Below are positions 23,181-33,002 of a stretch of 64,000 nt of DNA, in pieces. Each line of letters opens with the position of its first letter. Position 1 is the stretch's first letter. The DNA is taken from the NCBI GenBank assembly GCA_033030425.1, contig JAUFSD010000006.1, forward strand, positions 1,674,001 to 1,738,000, read 5' to 3'. The position numbers and the translations under genes are program-made. A model generated the notes under the pieces. The model ran no database searches. It was not told the DNA's origin and saw only the letters and a program-made list of their open reading frames with translations. Origin of the DNA: Verpa conica (Eukaryota; Ascomycota; Pezizomycetes; Pezizales; Morchellaceae).

Positions 23181-24002
23181 GCTGGTCTTACCTTCGTGTT
23201 AAGGCTTGGAAATAGGAGGCTATAATAGGTACAGATAAACAATAAGCTTAATTTAAATAGGTAAATGGCGTTGGGAATTGACTTGGAGTATTAACTCCCC
23301 CCCCACTTCTCTCAAAAGTAGATGTCTTGGAGAAGCCTACCCCAAGCGTAGTTCGTAGTCCCGTAGTTCGGTTTCTATATCAAGTAAACTTCGAGTACTT
23401 ATGTTAGAATCACTAAACGATATCGCAAATCGTGTATTATAGACCGTAATAGTAAATAACTAGACAAATAATGGCGTTTCCTCTCGTTCTCACCTACCAA
23501 TCTTCACCATCACCCTCTACTGCTAATAATCAAAAATTTCACCATAGCCACGGCAGCAATAGTAAAGTCCTCAAAAAGAAAACTCAAGCTGACTTTTATA
23601 TAAAAACCAATCGTTGTATCTAAGATCTAGTATATTATCTACTAGGATTGAGCATGGTAGTCAGAAGGGAGCAACGGGGGGTATGGATCTTGCCTCAAGC
23701 GATAAGCCTCGGTATTCAGGAAGGACGAGATTTTCTAATAGTGAAGTATAAAAGTAGGGCACAAAGCTGCATATGCCTTTGTAGTCTTGGCAAGCCTTGA
23801 TTAGTGCCTGGCTTCATGAAAACTCACTCGTGACTTATGTATAGATAATAAATTATGGAATAAATGAATGAATTATTTATCATAAATACATATAAATTAT
23901 GGCTGTATATAATAGGTACATTGGAAATTAAGGGTTAAAAGAACATACTATATACGAAATAGGTTGAACCGAAGACATAAAACTATAAAGAGGATTTATA
24001 TA
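23181..24002. other. intergenic, no gene seen
   Basis: About 0.8 kb, very AT-rich toward 23820-24000, between the convergent dynactin gene and the acidic orphan. A near duplication, CGTAGTTCG...CCGTAGTTCGG, occurs near 23347-23371. Nothing else was recognised. Confidence 0.45.
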
Positions 24003-24698
24003 CTAGATTCCCGCCCCTTCATCGACTTCCTCGTCACCTTTCATCACGTTATCCCACTCCCCACTCTCGATCTCTCTCTCGTCTTTTACTACTCGGACCC
24101 ACTCTTTATCTTTTTCCTCGTCTTCATTTTCAACTAAGCTGTCCTCCTGTACCTTCCCCAGAGCATCCTCTGCTTTAATATCTTGATTGCTGTAGGTAGT
24201 AGATTTGTCTGATTCGTCCCTCTCCGGCCCCTCATTCCCAAAATTCGGCTGTAATCCTCCCACTGCCAATTCCATTTCGCAACTAGTGTTTACTTTTACG
24301 AGGCAGTCGCTGGCAAGTTTACAGAAGTGTTCGGGTATCGAAAAGGGTGGGAGCGCAATTATGTATTCGAGGACTTCGACAAGGTCTCTAGCAGCCTATG
24401 CAGGGTGTTAGTGGAGTCAAGGATAGAATTATAGATGGTTACACACAATTCCTAGCCCCCCTTGTTGGATCATATCTATTGCATTAGATAACTTTAATAT
24501 TACCTCCATGTCCTATCACATTATGTTAGTATTTTATTTTTCTTTCTTTCTTGGTAGGGGACAAGTATAGGGGAAACTCACAGCCGCCACAGGGGGAGCA
24601 CCTCGGGAGCGAAATTCACGGAGGAGCCATTTGTTGACGAGGTTTGTATGGAGGGTTATTATTTCCCAGAGGATTGAGTCAACGAGAGTGCTAGACAT
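24003..24698 (-). CDS. hypothetical protein with helical N-terminus and acidic tail
   Basis: Two exons (24698-24582 and 24395-24003) joined by a 186-bp GTGAGT..TAG intron, with CACTAACACC next to the acceptor, encode 169 residues in one frame. Residues 1-75 look helical (MSSTLVDSILWEIITLH, NKWLLREFRSRG, ARDLVEVLEYIIALPPF). They are followed by about 90 strongly acidic, probably disordered residues with repeated Glu/Asp/Lys/Trp. I do not recognise the family. It is convergent with the dynactin gene and divergent from the cis-prenyltransferase, whose start is about 610 bp away. Strong splice signals and coherent composition support a real gene. Confidence 0.55.
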
Positions 24699-25309
24699 GG
24701 CTTAGATGGTATTTTTTTTTCGAAAGGTATCGTGAAGACTGGGAGTAGAGTAAAAAGGAGTGAGGTATATAAGGAGACAAAATCCTTAGGGTGAATCAAC
24801 CGTTATGCAGGTCCGATACATTAGGAGAACCGAGCCCCGAAGAGTTAGTTTGTCTGGCATTCTTGGAAGTAATTACTTTGGGATTAACGGGGTTTCTGAG
24901 ATACCCTTAGATATCGGGCCTGAGATATCTGAGAGGTTCCAATGGCACATATGGAATTCTACGTTAATTAAATCCTTGGAGTTCAATCTCGAGGGTTTCT
25001 ATTCTAGGAAACGCGAGTCGACACACGTGCTTGGAAGCTTGGGGCTTTGAGATGACGTGGAGCCGCACGTAACATGGGGGGATCTGCAACCAACATTTCA
25101 CAACCATCTTGAGGACATTCCCACTTTAGAACCTCTCACTCGCCACGGAATAAGATACCCCTCTCTGAGCATCCCCAGTATACAGATAAATACTATAAGC
25201 AGCTTTCCCCCTACACTTACTCGCGCTATTCATCCTTCCATCTCGAGTTCGACCCCTTTCACGTTTGCAACGTACACCAGTTCGAACACCTTCACGAACT
25301 ACCACCACC
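24699..25309. other. bidirectional promoter region
   Basis: About 0.6 kb between the divergent acidic orphan (minus) and the cis-prenyltransferase (plus). An ORF runs 24805-25050 without resemblance to anything. The last 150 bp is C/T/A-rich and fits a 5' leader. No specific site was identified. Confidence 0.4.
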
Positions 25310-26391
25310 ATGCCTACAACACTCCACGGCTCTTCTCGCACCCGCAAATGGCTCCTCTCGTCTCCTCCGATCGAATGGGCCATCTCATGCGCTCAGGAAC
25401 TTCTCATCAACGCTCTCCGTCAAGGCCCTGTCCCACAGCACGTCGCCTTTGTCATGGACGGCAACAGGCGATTCGCACGGAGCTCTCACATCGAGACTGT
25501 AGAAGGCCACAATATGGGCTTCGAAGCCCTTGCGAAAATCTTAGAAGTGTGTTACAAGTCCGGCGTCAAAGTTGTTACAATCTACGCGTTCTCGATTGAG
25601 AATTTCAAAAGGCCGTTGCATGAAGTCAACGCATTGATGGAGATTGCAAAGATAAAGTTGAGTCAACTTTGTCAGCATGGGGATTTGATGGACCGGTATG
25701 ATGCTAGTTTGAGGGTGCTTGGGAACTTGTCGCTGTTGAGGCCGGATGTGCTGGAGGTTATTGAGCAGGCTACCGAGATGACAAAACATAATAAGGGGTA
25801 GGTTCTCCAGTTCTAGAAGCATGTGGAGAAGTTGGAATGTCTAGTAGAAGGGCTTTTTGTTAGCTTAACTACTGAGACTAGACATTCCAACTTTGCTCAT
25901 ATGCTTATATTACTGTAAAATGAAGAATGCTAATAATCTGTAGGGCAATCTTAAATGTCTGCTTTCCTTACACCTCCCGCGATGAAATGACTACCGCGAT
26001 CCGCACCATCGTATCACTCTCCACTACTTCTCAAACATCTCCACCCTCCCCTTCTTCCGATACATCATCCTCCAGCTCTAAAACCGCAACCCCAAACCTA
26101 ATGGATATTGAATCCATCACTGAACAGACTCTCACCGATCACATGTTCACCGCCGACTGTCCTCCGCTCGACTTGCTAATCCGGACATCCGGGGTCGAGC
26201 GATTAAGCGATTTTATGTTATGGCAGTGTCACAAGGATACGGAAATTGTCTTTTTGGATTGCTTATGGCCGGATTTTGATATGTGGAAGTTTCTACCGAT
26301 ATTGGTGGACTGGGGAGTCAAGAGTAGGAATGCGGGGAGGGCCGGGGGGGGAGCTGGGGGCTTGGAAGTTGTTAAAGAGGCTCAATTTTGA
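25310..26391 (+). CDS. RER2: cis-prenyltransferase (dehydrodolichyl diphosphate synthase)
   Basis: Extends farnesyl diphosphate with isopentenyl units in cis to make the dolichol precursor used in ER glycosylation. Two exons (25310-25797 and 25944-26391) give 311 residues. Hallmarks in order: HVAFVMDGNRRFAR with catalytic Asp50, ETVEGHNMGFEAL, VVTIYAFSIENFKR, a Ser/Pro/Thr-rich insert, and the C-terminal signature DLLIRTSGVERLSDFMLWQ followed by DCLWPDFDMWKFLPIL. The C-terminus lacks the RxG motif, as in eukaryotic Rer2-type subunits that pair with Nus1/NgBR. The ATG has CCACCATGCC context. The intron (146 bp, GTAGGT..TAG, TGCTAATAAT branch) is mostly a long inverted repeat. Rer2 versus its paralogue Srt1 is not settled. 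Confidence 0.9.
25817..25906. repeat. long hairpin inside the cis-prenyltransferase intron
   Basis: Arms at 25817-25844 and 25878-25906 are reverse complements over about 28 bp, with two transition differences and one 1-base indel. Both contain GTTGGAATGTCTAG or its complement. The loop is 33 nt. The structure fills most of the 146-bp intron between donor and branch site. Confidence 0.85.
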
Positions 26392-29300
26392 TGGTGCCCC
26401 AAAACCCCCGGGTTGGGGTTGGGGCTGTCATTTTTACTTGTTTTTTGTGTGGTGTGGTCTTTTTTATAAGGGCGAGGCTTTTTGATACCTGATAGAGTGG
26501 CTGTGGACTACGGATTTGGGGGTGAGGGGTGATACCTAGGGTGGGGAGAGTAGATATTAAGGAGATGCGTAGTAATGGGTAATGATCCATAGCATTAATA
26601 GACTTTTCTTATTCTGTCGCTAAGAAGAATCTAGTGACGTTCACAAAGACTCCATCCCCAAATAGCAACTCTTCAAGTATTTCAGATTTAGTACACAGGA
26701 AGGAGTACATAGGGTACCGTAAAGTGATGCAACGGCGTCAATTTCACAACCACAACACATAATATAGACAGGCTGAGTTGTCCATAGGTTTATTAGAGTA
26801 TGTAGATTCTTGGTATGACTCAAAAAATACCATTCACTTTCAACTTGTATCCTAGACTAGAGATTCCATGCTAAAAACTGCTCCCCCTATACTACTTTTT
26901 GCTAACTAGTCATATTTTGGTGATGTAACTTCAAATGCTTCATACTATGGACTACTACATTAGCTATATAAACAAAAATAATTTTAATCTTGGGTGTTGT
27001 GTTGTGAAAAAAATAGTATTTAGGGTAGGTTTTAGGCATTGCTAAGCTAGGCGTTACATCACTTTGTGGTACCCTATGTACATAGCTTTTATAACGGCCT
27101 TCTTGGGGTGTTCGGGTTTGTATTTGCCTTCTGACCACTACTTTGTGGAGTCTGTAGATAGGCTGATTCTCTATCTAGCTGATTTATGTCTAAAAACTGT
27201 CTACACGAGTGAAAAGAACAGCTATCTAAGAGACTCTAAAACAAAGAAATGATGACAAAGACTGCCAAGAACAAAGAAAAAGCCTAATCATCTAGATCTA
27301 ACCACGTGATCTAATATACTTCCCGTACTCCCACAACTGATTGGGAGTGCTCTCTCCTACTCATACATTAAGCATTTCCACTATAATATACAGGAAGAGC
27401 TTGCCTAGGCATAAATCAACCCCGGGTAATTAAGAGCTATAGGTCGCCTCGCCACCAATCACGAAATATCACTCGTAAATTTGGTAACCCGTGTTGCAGT
27501 AATCAATCGACTGATTAATTATGATACATGGAGCTCTTGTGGCTGTGTTATTTGTGTTAGATGAAAGGTAAAAATACAAGCAAGCCCAAGACCAAAAGGC
27601 GAAACAAGAAGCAAAAAGCAAAGGCAATAACAAAAACTCTAGCCCTTTCAGATTCTTATTCGATATAATCCAGTTCAGCCCTGCTCTTCTTCTTACGTAC
27701 AGACCTCCCCACCCCCCAATCAAATTTTCCACCATCTGGTCGATCTCTTCCCCTAGCTATAGCTATCTAATCCTGTACATCAGCATGCGATAAGTACTAG
27801 CTACGCAGCCTTGGTATAAGAATATCACACTTCCTGACGTGTATAAATGCGTAAAAGTTGGAACTATGCCCAGAAATAGTATAGCTTTCGGAATCTGAGA
27901 CTCTATTTGTATTTGGAGAAAGGGGGGACTTGTAACCGACATCTGATTCTGTGGGGTTCTAGTGTGGGGTGCGTTAATTGGACTTCAATTAATTTTCTTA
28001 ATAACTTTAGCAATGCAGGTGGCCTTTAACCAAAGAATACACACTTCTAGCTTGTGATATTCTATATAAGTCCGGGAAATCGATTATAAATGGAATAGAA
28101 TATATATAAAAGCTATAATGGCCATCCTTCTAGGGGGGTATTTAAACTATTATCCATACAAAAAAAGGTAGTCTTTCTATAAGAATATGCGGTCTAGCCT
28201 AGACAAGGTTTATCTTACGTATACCAGCACTTTCATATATATAAAAATAACTTCTCTATATCACATCAAAAAACATATTTTTATAAGACGATTGTATTAA
28301 TGTATTTCGTAGATCTTGTTCGTAGCAATCTCTTATCTCACAGCCCATCAAAGCTGCCCCCCCCCACCCATTTATCATATGTAACTTGTGTTTGAATTGA
28401 AGTCAAACACTGGCTTAATTCGACTTAACTACGACATGGTAACCCAGTTGGAAGCACTTACATAGGTCCGCTCTACCAACCTACATGTTCTGCTCCACCA
28501 ACCTACATGTTCCGTTCCACCAACCTGCATGTTCTGTGGGTAGAAGCCTCCGCCCCCCCCCCCCCTCTCCCACTCTACCTTCACTTCCTAAAATTTAAGT
28601 TTGCCATCAGAGTGGCCCTAGCTCACCTGTATATATTGTGGGGGGACAAAAATAACCGCGGATCGACACCTCAAAAAACACAGAATTCTAAAAGTACCAC
28701 CACAACCACAAGAGTAAATATATCAGTCTAATAATTTATTGGCCTAAAGAATAGTCCTAGGTGGACATTTATACCATGGAAAAATGTCTTGTTGATTACC
28801 CAGGCTTACTGTATTGTGGGTTCTTTATGGCCACAAAAAAAGACTTGATATAGCAGGATCCACTGCTTCAACAAAATCCCTTCTTTCTGGCTATTATCTG
28901 GTGCATATTAAATAAAATCCAATGCGGTATCTACCCTCATAGTGATACTTTCTACTTAATAAAAATACCTAATAAAAATCATAAAGTAATTTTTAGCTAC
29001 TAAGGCACCCTGTGAATGGAAACTCCCAAATAGTACAGTGAATTTTCTCCCTAACATAGAGGGGCTCCCAATAATGTATTTGGTCATGTGTATAAAGTTC
29101 TCATCTTTGTCTTATCAGCTTGTTGAATTTTGGTGGTGGGGGTGGGTTGTTGTCACTATGTAATCCACGGTTATTTTTGTCTCCCCACAATAAAAACCGA
29201 CTATATGTACCTACTAAATCCCCAGTCTTGCCCAAACTACCAGCTAGATTCCCCCTACTTTACACATTACCCCGACTCCCGAGTTTTGCCCTTGAGAAAG

Positions 29301-30065
29301 CTAGTACTCCCTAGTATTTATTTGACCCTACGATCTAAACGAAAAGATGTTCACACTTCCCGAGGAAAGTTTGACGATAAGCGCTCCCAGCTATCAGCCT
29401 ACTCAAGCCGAGCGGATAATTATAAGTTGGAAATGTGTAAGTTCTCACATTGTAGACTATCAGCTGCATGGGCGCTAACCTGGAACTACCTCTAGTGCAA
29501 ATGTCAACAGATTAATGAAGGAAGGGATATAGGCTGTGCCCACTCAAGTTGCAGCCATCAACGCTGCACAAATACACATGGATGCACTTATACCTACTCA
29601 AATTTGCAGAACCTTCCCATCGAGTGTTCTGAGTCAATCTGGGCTTGTGTATGTTTAAGTCTCTCAGGTGTTTTTAGTTGACTATGGTTGAATACTTTTT
29701 TTGACTGAACCGTTTGAAGTGTGGCTGCGGATTTGGCCAGGGGTGTGCACAGTGTAGCTACCAATAGCCAAATTAAGAACTCCCCCCCTCCTAATATGCC
29801 CACTTTGGTATAAAGGTATAGTTAGAACACCTTATATACATATAACATTGGCAATAGCTAACCTATACATATAGAACTAGAGGTCGGGCACATATCAACC
29901 ATTACTCGTCACTGTTTCTTAGAGTTTTTGAGAATCAGTTTTTTGAGAATCAGTGTTTAGTTGATTTTTCCTTTAGTAACATGTCTTGGTTATACGTGTC
30001 ACCTACCTATCAAAAAAAACAAAAAAACATTTTTCACCGTCAGTTTTTAGGCCTTCTAATTACTA
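26392..30065. other. gene desert, left part
   Basis: About 3.7 kb with no convincing gene. DNA is AT-rich with scattered poly-C tracts (for example near 28360 and a run of about 13 C at 28554-28566). Short ORFs with a hydrophobic N-terminus (27735-27469 minus; 29803-29594 minus) were considered and not accepted. A 22-bp tandem repeat lies at 28470-28535 and a 15-bp direct duplication (TTTTTGAGAATCAGT) near 29925-29954. Confidence 0.5.
28470..28535. repeat. 22-bp tandem repeat, three copies
   Basis: Three adjacent units of 22 bp share the core ACCAACCT[A/G]CATGTT, with cores starting at 28475, 28497 and 28519. Copies differ at a few positions, mostly C/T and A/G. A run of about 13 C follows 20 bp downstream. 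Confidence 0.85.
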
Positions 30066-30349
30066 GAGCGTTCATTAAGAACCCGTGATTCTTGTTGCAA
30101 CCATAAGCTACACCAAAATTGTATGGGCAACAAGGCACTGACAACAAAAAAAAAGCCACAATGACAGCAGATGTGACTAGAATAATAATAAGAATATTGT
30201 AGAATTACAATAGATCTTTTGAAAAAAAACTTATTTTTTAGGCTTAGGACCGTTTTTTAAAAAGTTTTTTTAGAGTACGTAGATTGTAACAGGGTTTGGT
30301 GGGGTTTGGTGTCGTGGTTGCGAAAATCACGGGCTCTTAATGAACGCCC
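30066..30349. mobile_element. 284-bp miniature inverted-repeat element with TA flanks
   Basis: The left end begins GAGCGTTCATTAAGAACCCG. The right end, read on the other strand, begins GGGCGTTCATTAAGAGCCCG. Similarity continues inward for about 45 bp (GTGATT...GCAACCA...CACCAAA) with a 3-base gap. TA dinucleotides lie immediately outside both ends (30064-30065 and 30350-30351), the target duplication of Tc1/mariner-pogo elements. The middle is low-complexity A/T runs and has no ORF, so this is a non-autonomous MITE. Several arm differences are transitions. Confidence 0.8.
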
Positions 30350-30351
30350 TA

Positions 30352-32309
30352 GTAAATATATTAGATAAAGGCTAAAAATAACAAAATACAAAAACGGTGA
30401 GGGGGGGGGCTTGAAGAAAGTAAAATCCGCGAGGAACATTTAATAGCGGATTTGGTACTGAGCGTATCTTATTATCTTCCTGAATCCAGAGATGAACGAC
30501 ACATCAAAAACCTACAGCATTTATTTTACCACTAGTTAAAAAGATAATTAAATTATAAGATACTACTTATATATAGGCTCATTCCTATCTATGTAGAGTG
30601 TGAAAATAAAGTCTACTACTAATGAAAATGTCAACAGCAACGAGTCCCCGTTATCCCTATTCATACTTTGATAAGGAACTCCCTAAGATCGGATAGTGGC
30701 CTTGGCTCATATACTGGCGCTATCCTACCTAGTGGGAACTTTAAGGCGACTTCTTTCAACTCACCAGCGCCCCTCTAGGACTATCCTTTATGTACAACTC
30801 CTTCTGTGATTTAGAGTATTTTTTCTCCCGTAGAGACAAGGGTTGGGCACTGTCATCACCATCGTTCACCCTTTGTAATATTCTCAGGGCCTTTCTCACT
30901 TCTGAGGAAAACTCTCTGCAAACGCAGGTATATGCTGCGGTATTGCTGTTGGAGGAAGAGTGACCGTTAGGCTGAATACTGGTACTTTGCAGTTGGTTAT
31001 TCATATGTATACTGTCCCCAAATAACTGTTAGAGATCTAAAGACTAAAGAATGGTTTTCTTAAGCTTTTTTGCTAATATGGATGGCTTATTATAGTTTAA
31101 AGTCATGAAAATTTCCACAGAGGCTTAAGGCAACCCCTTTTTTAAACCAAGGCAGAAACTACCTAATTAAAGACCAACTACATGATGTACCGGGTGCTAC
31201 CCGCTCAATGGTACTGTCACATGGCATCATATTGTGATAAGATCCTAGACAATATGAGAAAGACAGCAAGGCTCTATAATACATAAAGTCCTAAATACCA
31301 ATCACGAAAGTACACATGCAGAAATTTTCTTTTTGTCTATACCAACCCGCCCGGAGCTACCACGCTTTGATCTCTATTAGGTGTATTCAGTGATCGATCC
31401 ATGTAGCTCAGCACATCTACAGTGCCGTGAGGGTGCATAGGTTGCTAATAGCACATCTACTCCCAACAGGCATAAAGAACCTGAACATGCAAGTCTTGTT
31501 CTGACAAATTAATAGGTGCACTTTACTCGCTAGAGATACAACCTCCAACAAAAATCCTGGCTCCAACAGTTGTATGTTCAAGTTCTTTAGCCTGTTGCGA
31601 GTACAGCGCCGAGGGTGCATAGGTTGCTAATTTGAGCCAAGACCCATACAAATCTCGGGTCTTGGCGCTACTTTTGAGATCCACCACACAAGAACCTCTA
31701 GAGTCCACCTTTTAATATCATGTCTAGTCACACAATAGGGGTTTTATATTCTACTTAATTACATAGGATGCACTCTCGACTAAGAGTATATGGTATAAGT
31801 TTTCAGACTAATTGATTGAAGCTACCAGTAAGGATTTACCATAGTAGTCTGCTGTAGTCTCGTAGCCTTACTCGGTAGTTGCCTTGCTCCGCCCCGCCCT
31901 TTCGCAGCCTCCTAAATACGAGTGGATGGGACGACGTTTAAACTTAAAATATCCTAACTAATATTATAATAGCCATCATCGACTCCTCTACATCCTACTT
32001 CATTTAAGTTTAATTCCGGCTAGGATCTTTAAAAATACAGAGTACTTATGCTTAGTAATCTTTTAGTAGACTGAAGAAACCCTAGCAACTGGTGCTCTAC
32101 CTACTAAGAAGCAAATAACAACATGTATGCCCAAAATAACTGGTCTTGGCTACATACCTGAACAAGCCCTGGCGACACAAGATATCTGACTCTTATTAAG
32201 AAAACCACTGAATCTTATAACGTATGACTCAGAGAAACTATGCATAAAAACCTAACCTCAATTCAAGAAGATCAGAGCACCAGCGCTTCAAACACCATCA
32301 AAATCCAAA
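30352..32309. other. gene desert between MITE and DUF4291 gene
   Basis: About 2 kb without a convincing gene. It holds the composite repeat block at 31410-31669 described separately. ORFs at 31004-30756, 31620-31417 and 31708-31523 (minus) partly read through that block and resemble nothing. Confidence 0.5.
31410..31669. repeat. composite repeat: direct repeats around an inverted repeat, then a perfect hairpin
   Basis: A 21-bp sequence, GAGGGTGCATAGGTTGCTAAT, occurs identically at 31429-31449 and 31611-31631. Between the copies lies an inverted repeat of about 40 bp (31459-31498 against 31563-31602; arms start ACTCCCAACAGG and ACTCGCAACAGG). AGCACATCTAC is duplicated at 31410-31420 and 31450-31460. 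After the second direct repeat comes a perfect 10-bp hairpin, GCCAAGACCC / GGGTCTTGGC, at 31636-31666. No TA target duplication was found for the inverted repeat. Confidence 0.75.
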
Positions 32310-33002
32310 ATGTCTAAAGACACCCCACAAATCCCATACCGCCAAATTCGGGCCCTCTTCGACGACTCCACAATAACCGTCTATCAAGCCTACCCTGCTT
32401 CCATCGCCATCCCTGCAGTCGCCCAGCAAAAGCTTTCCGCATCGCCAGATTTCCAATTTGGAAGGATGACATGGATTAAGCCGAGTTGGATGTGGATGAT
32501 GTACCGATCTGGCTACTCCTACAAAGACCCCCGCCAGGCGCATATCCTCGCGCTTAAAATGAAGAGGGTGGATTTCGAGCGTCTATTGTCACTCGCCTCC
32601 CTTAGTCCCTCGAGCTCCGGAACAGGGGAAACAGAAAAAAGGGATGTGAGGGTGCAGTGGGATCCAGAACGGAGTGTGGCGTTGGGGAGATTGTCGTATA
32701 GGAGTATACAGATCGGAGTTGGAAAAAAAACTAGTAAGGAATGGGTTGAGGGTATGATTGTGGGTATCGAGGTCTGTCTACATTCCTTCCTTCCTTCTAC
32801 TCGTCTTTTCTTATATATAGGGCCTATGGGGAGTATACTAAGAGTTGGGTACAAATAGGATGTAACAGCACGAGCACAGGAAATGAAAGCTCTCGTTGAT
32901 GCAGGACGGCTCGAAGAAGCGAGGGGTTTGATACCTGAGGAGAGAGAGTATGTACTTAGTAGTGATTTGAGGGAGTCTTTGGGTATGGATAAGACAGAAT
33001 AA
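32310..33002 (+). CDS. DUF4291 family protein
   Basis: Two exons (32310-32771 and 32859-33002; GTCTGT..TAG intron of 87 bp) give 201 residues, the usual size of this family, which is known from bacteria and fungi and has no established function. Family blocks in order: RQIRALFDDSTITVYQAY, MTWIKPSWMWMMYRSGYS, RQAHILALKMKRVDFERLL, VRVQWDPERSVALGRLSYRS, then WVEGMIVGIE joined to DVT across the intron. The C-terminal tail (EEAR, PEERE) is charged. It stands alone, with 5.9 kb of repeat-rich DNA before it and 5.6 kb of DNA without genes after it. The presence of an intron shows it is adapted to a fungal genome even if the family spread from bacteria. Confidence 0.85.

Noticed and set aside
27469..27735. 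Hydrophobic 88-codon minus-strand ORF
   Set aside because: No conserved pattern, AT-rich codon content and no splice or promoter support; likely chance.
29594..29803. 69-codon minus-strand ORF with signal-peptide-like start
   Set aside because: The hydrophobic start is plausible but the remainder is featureless and no gene context supports it.
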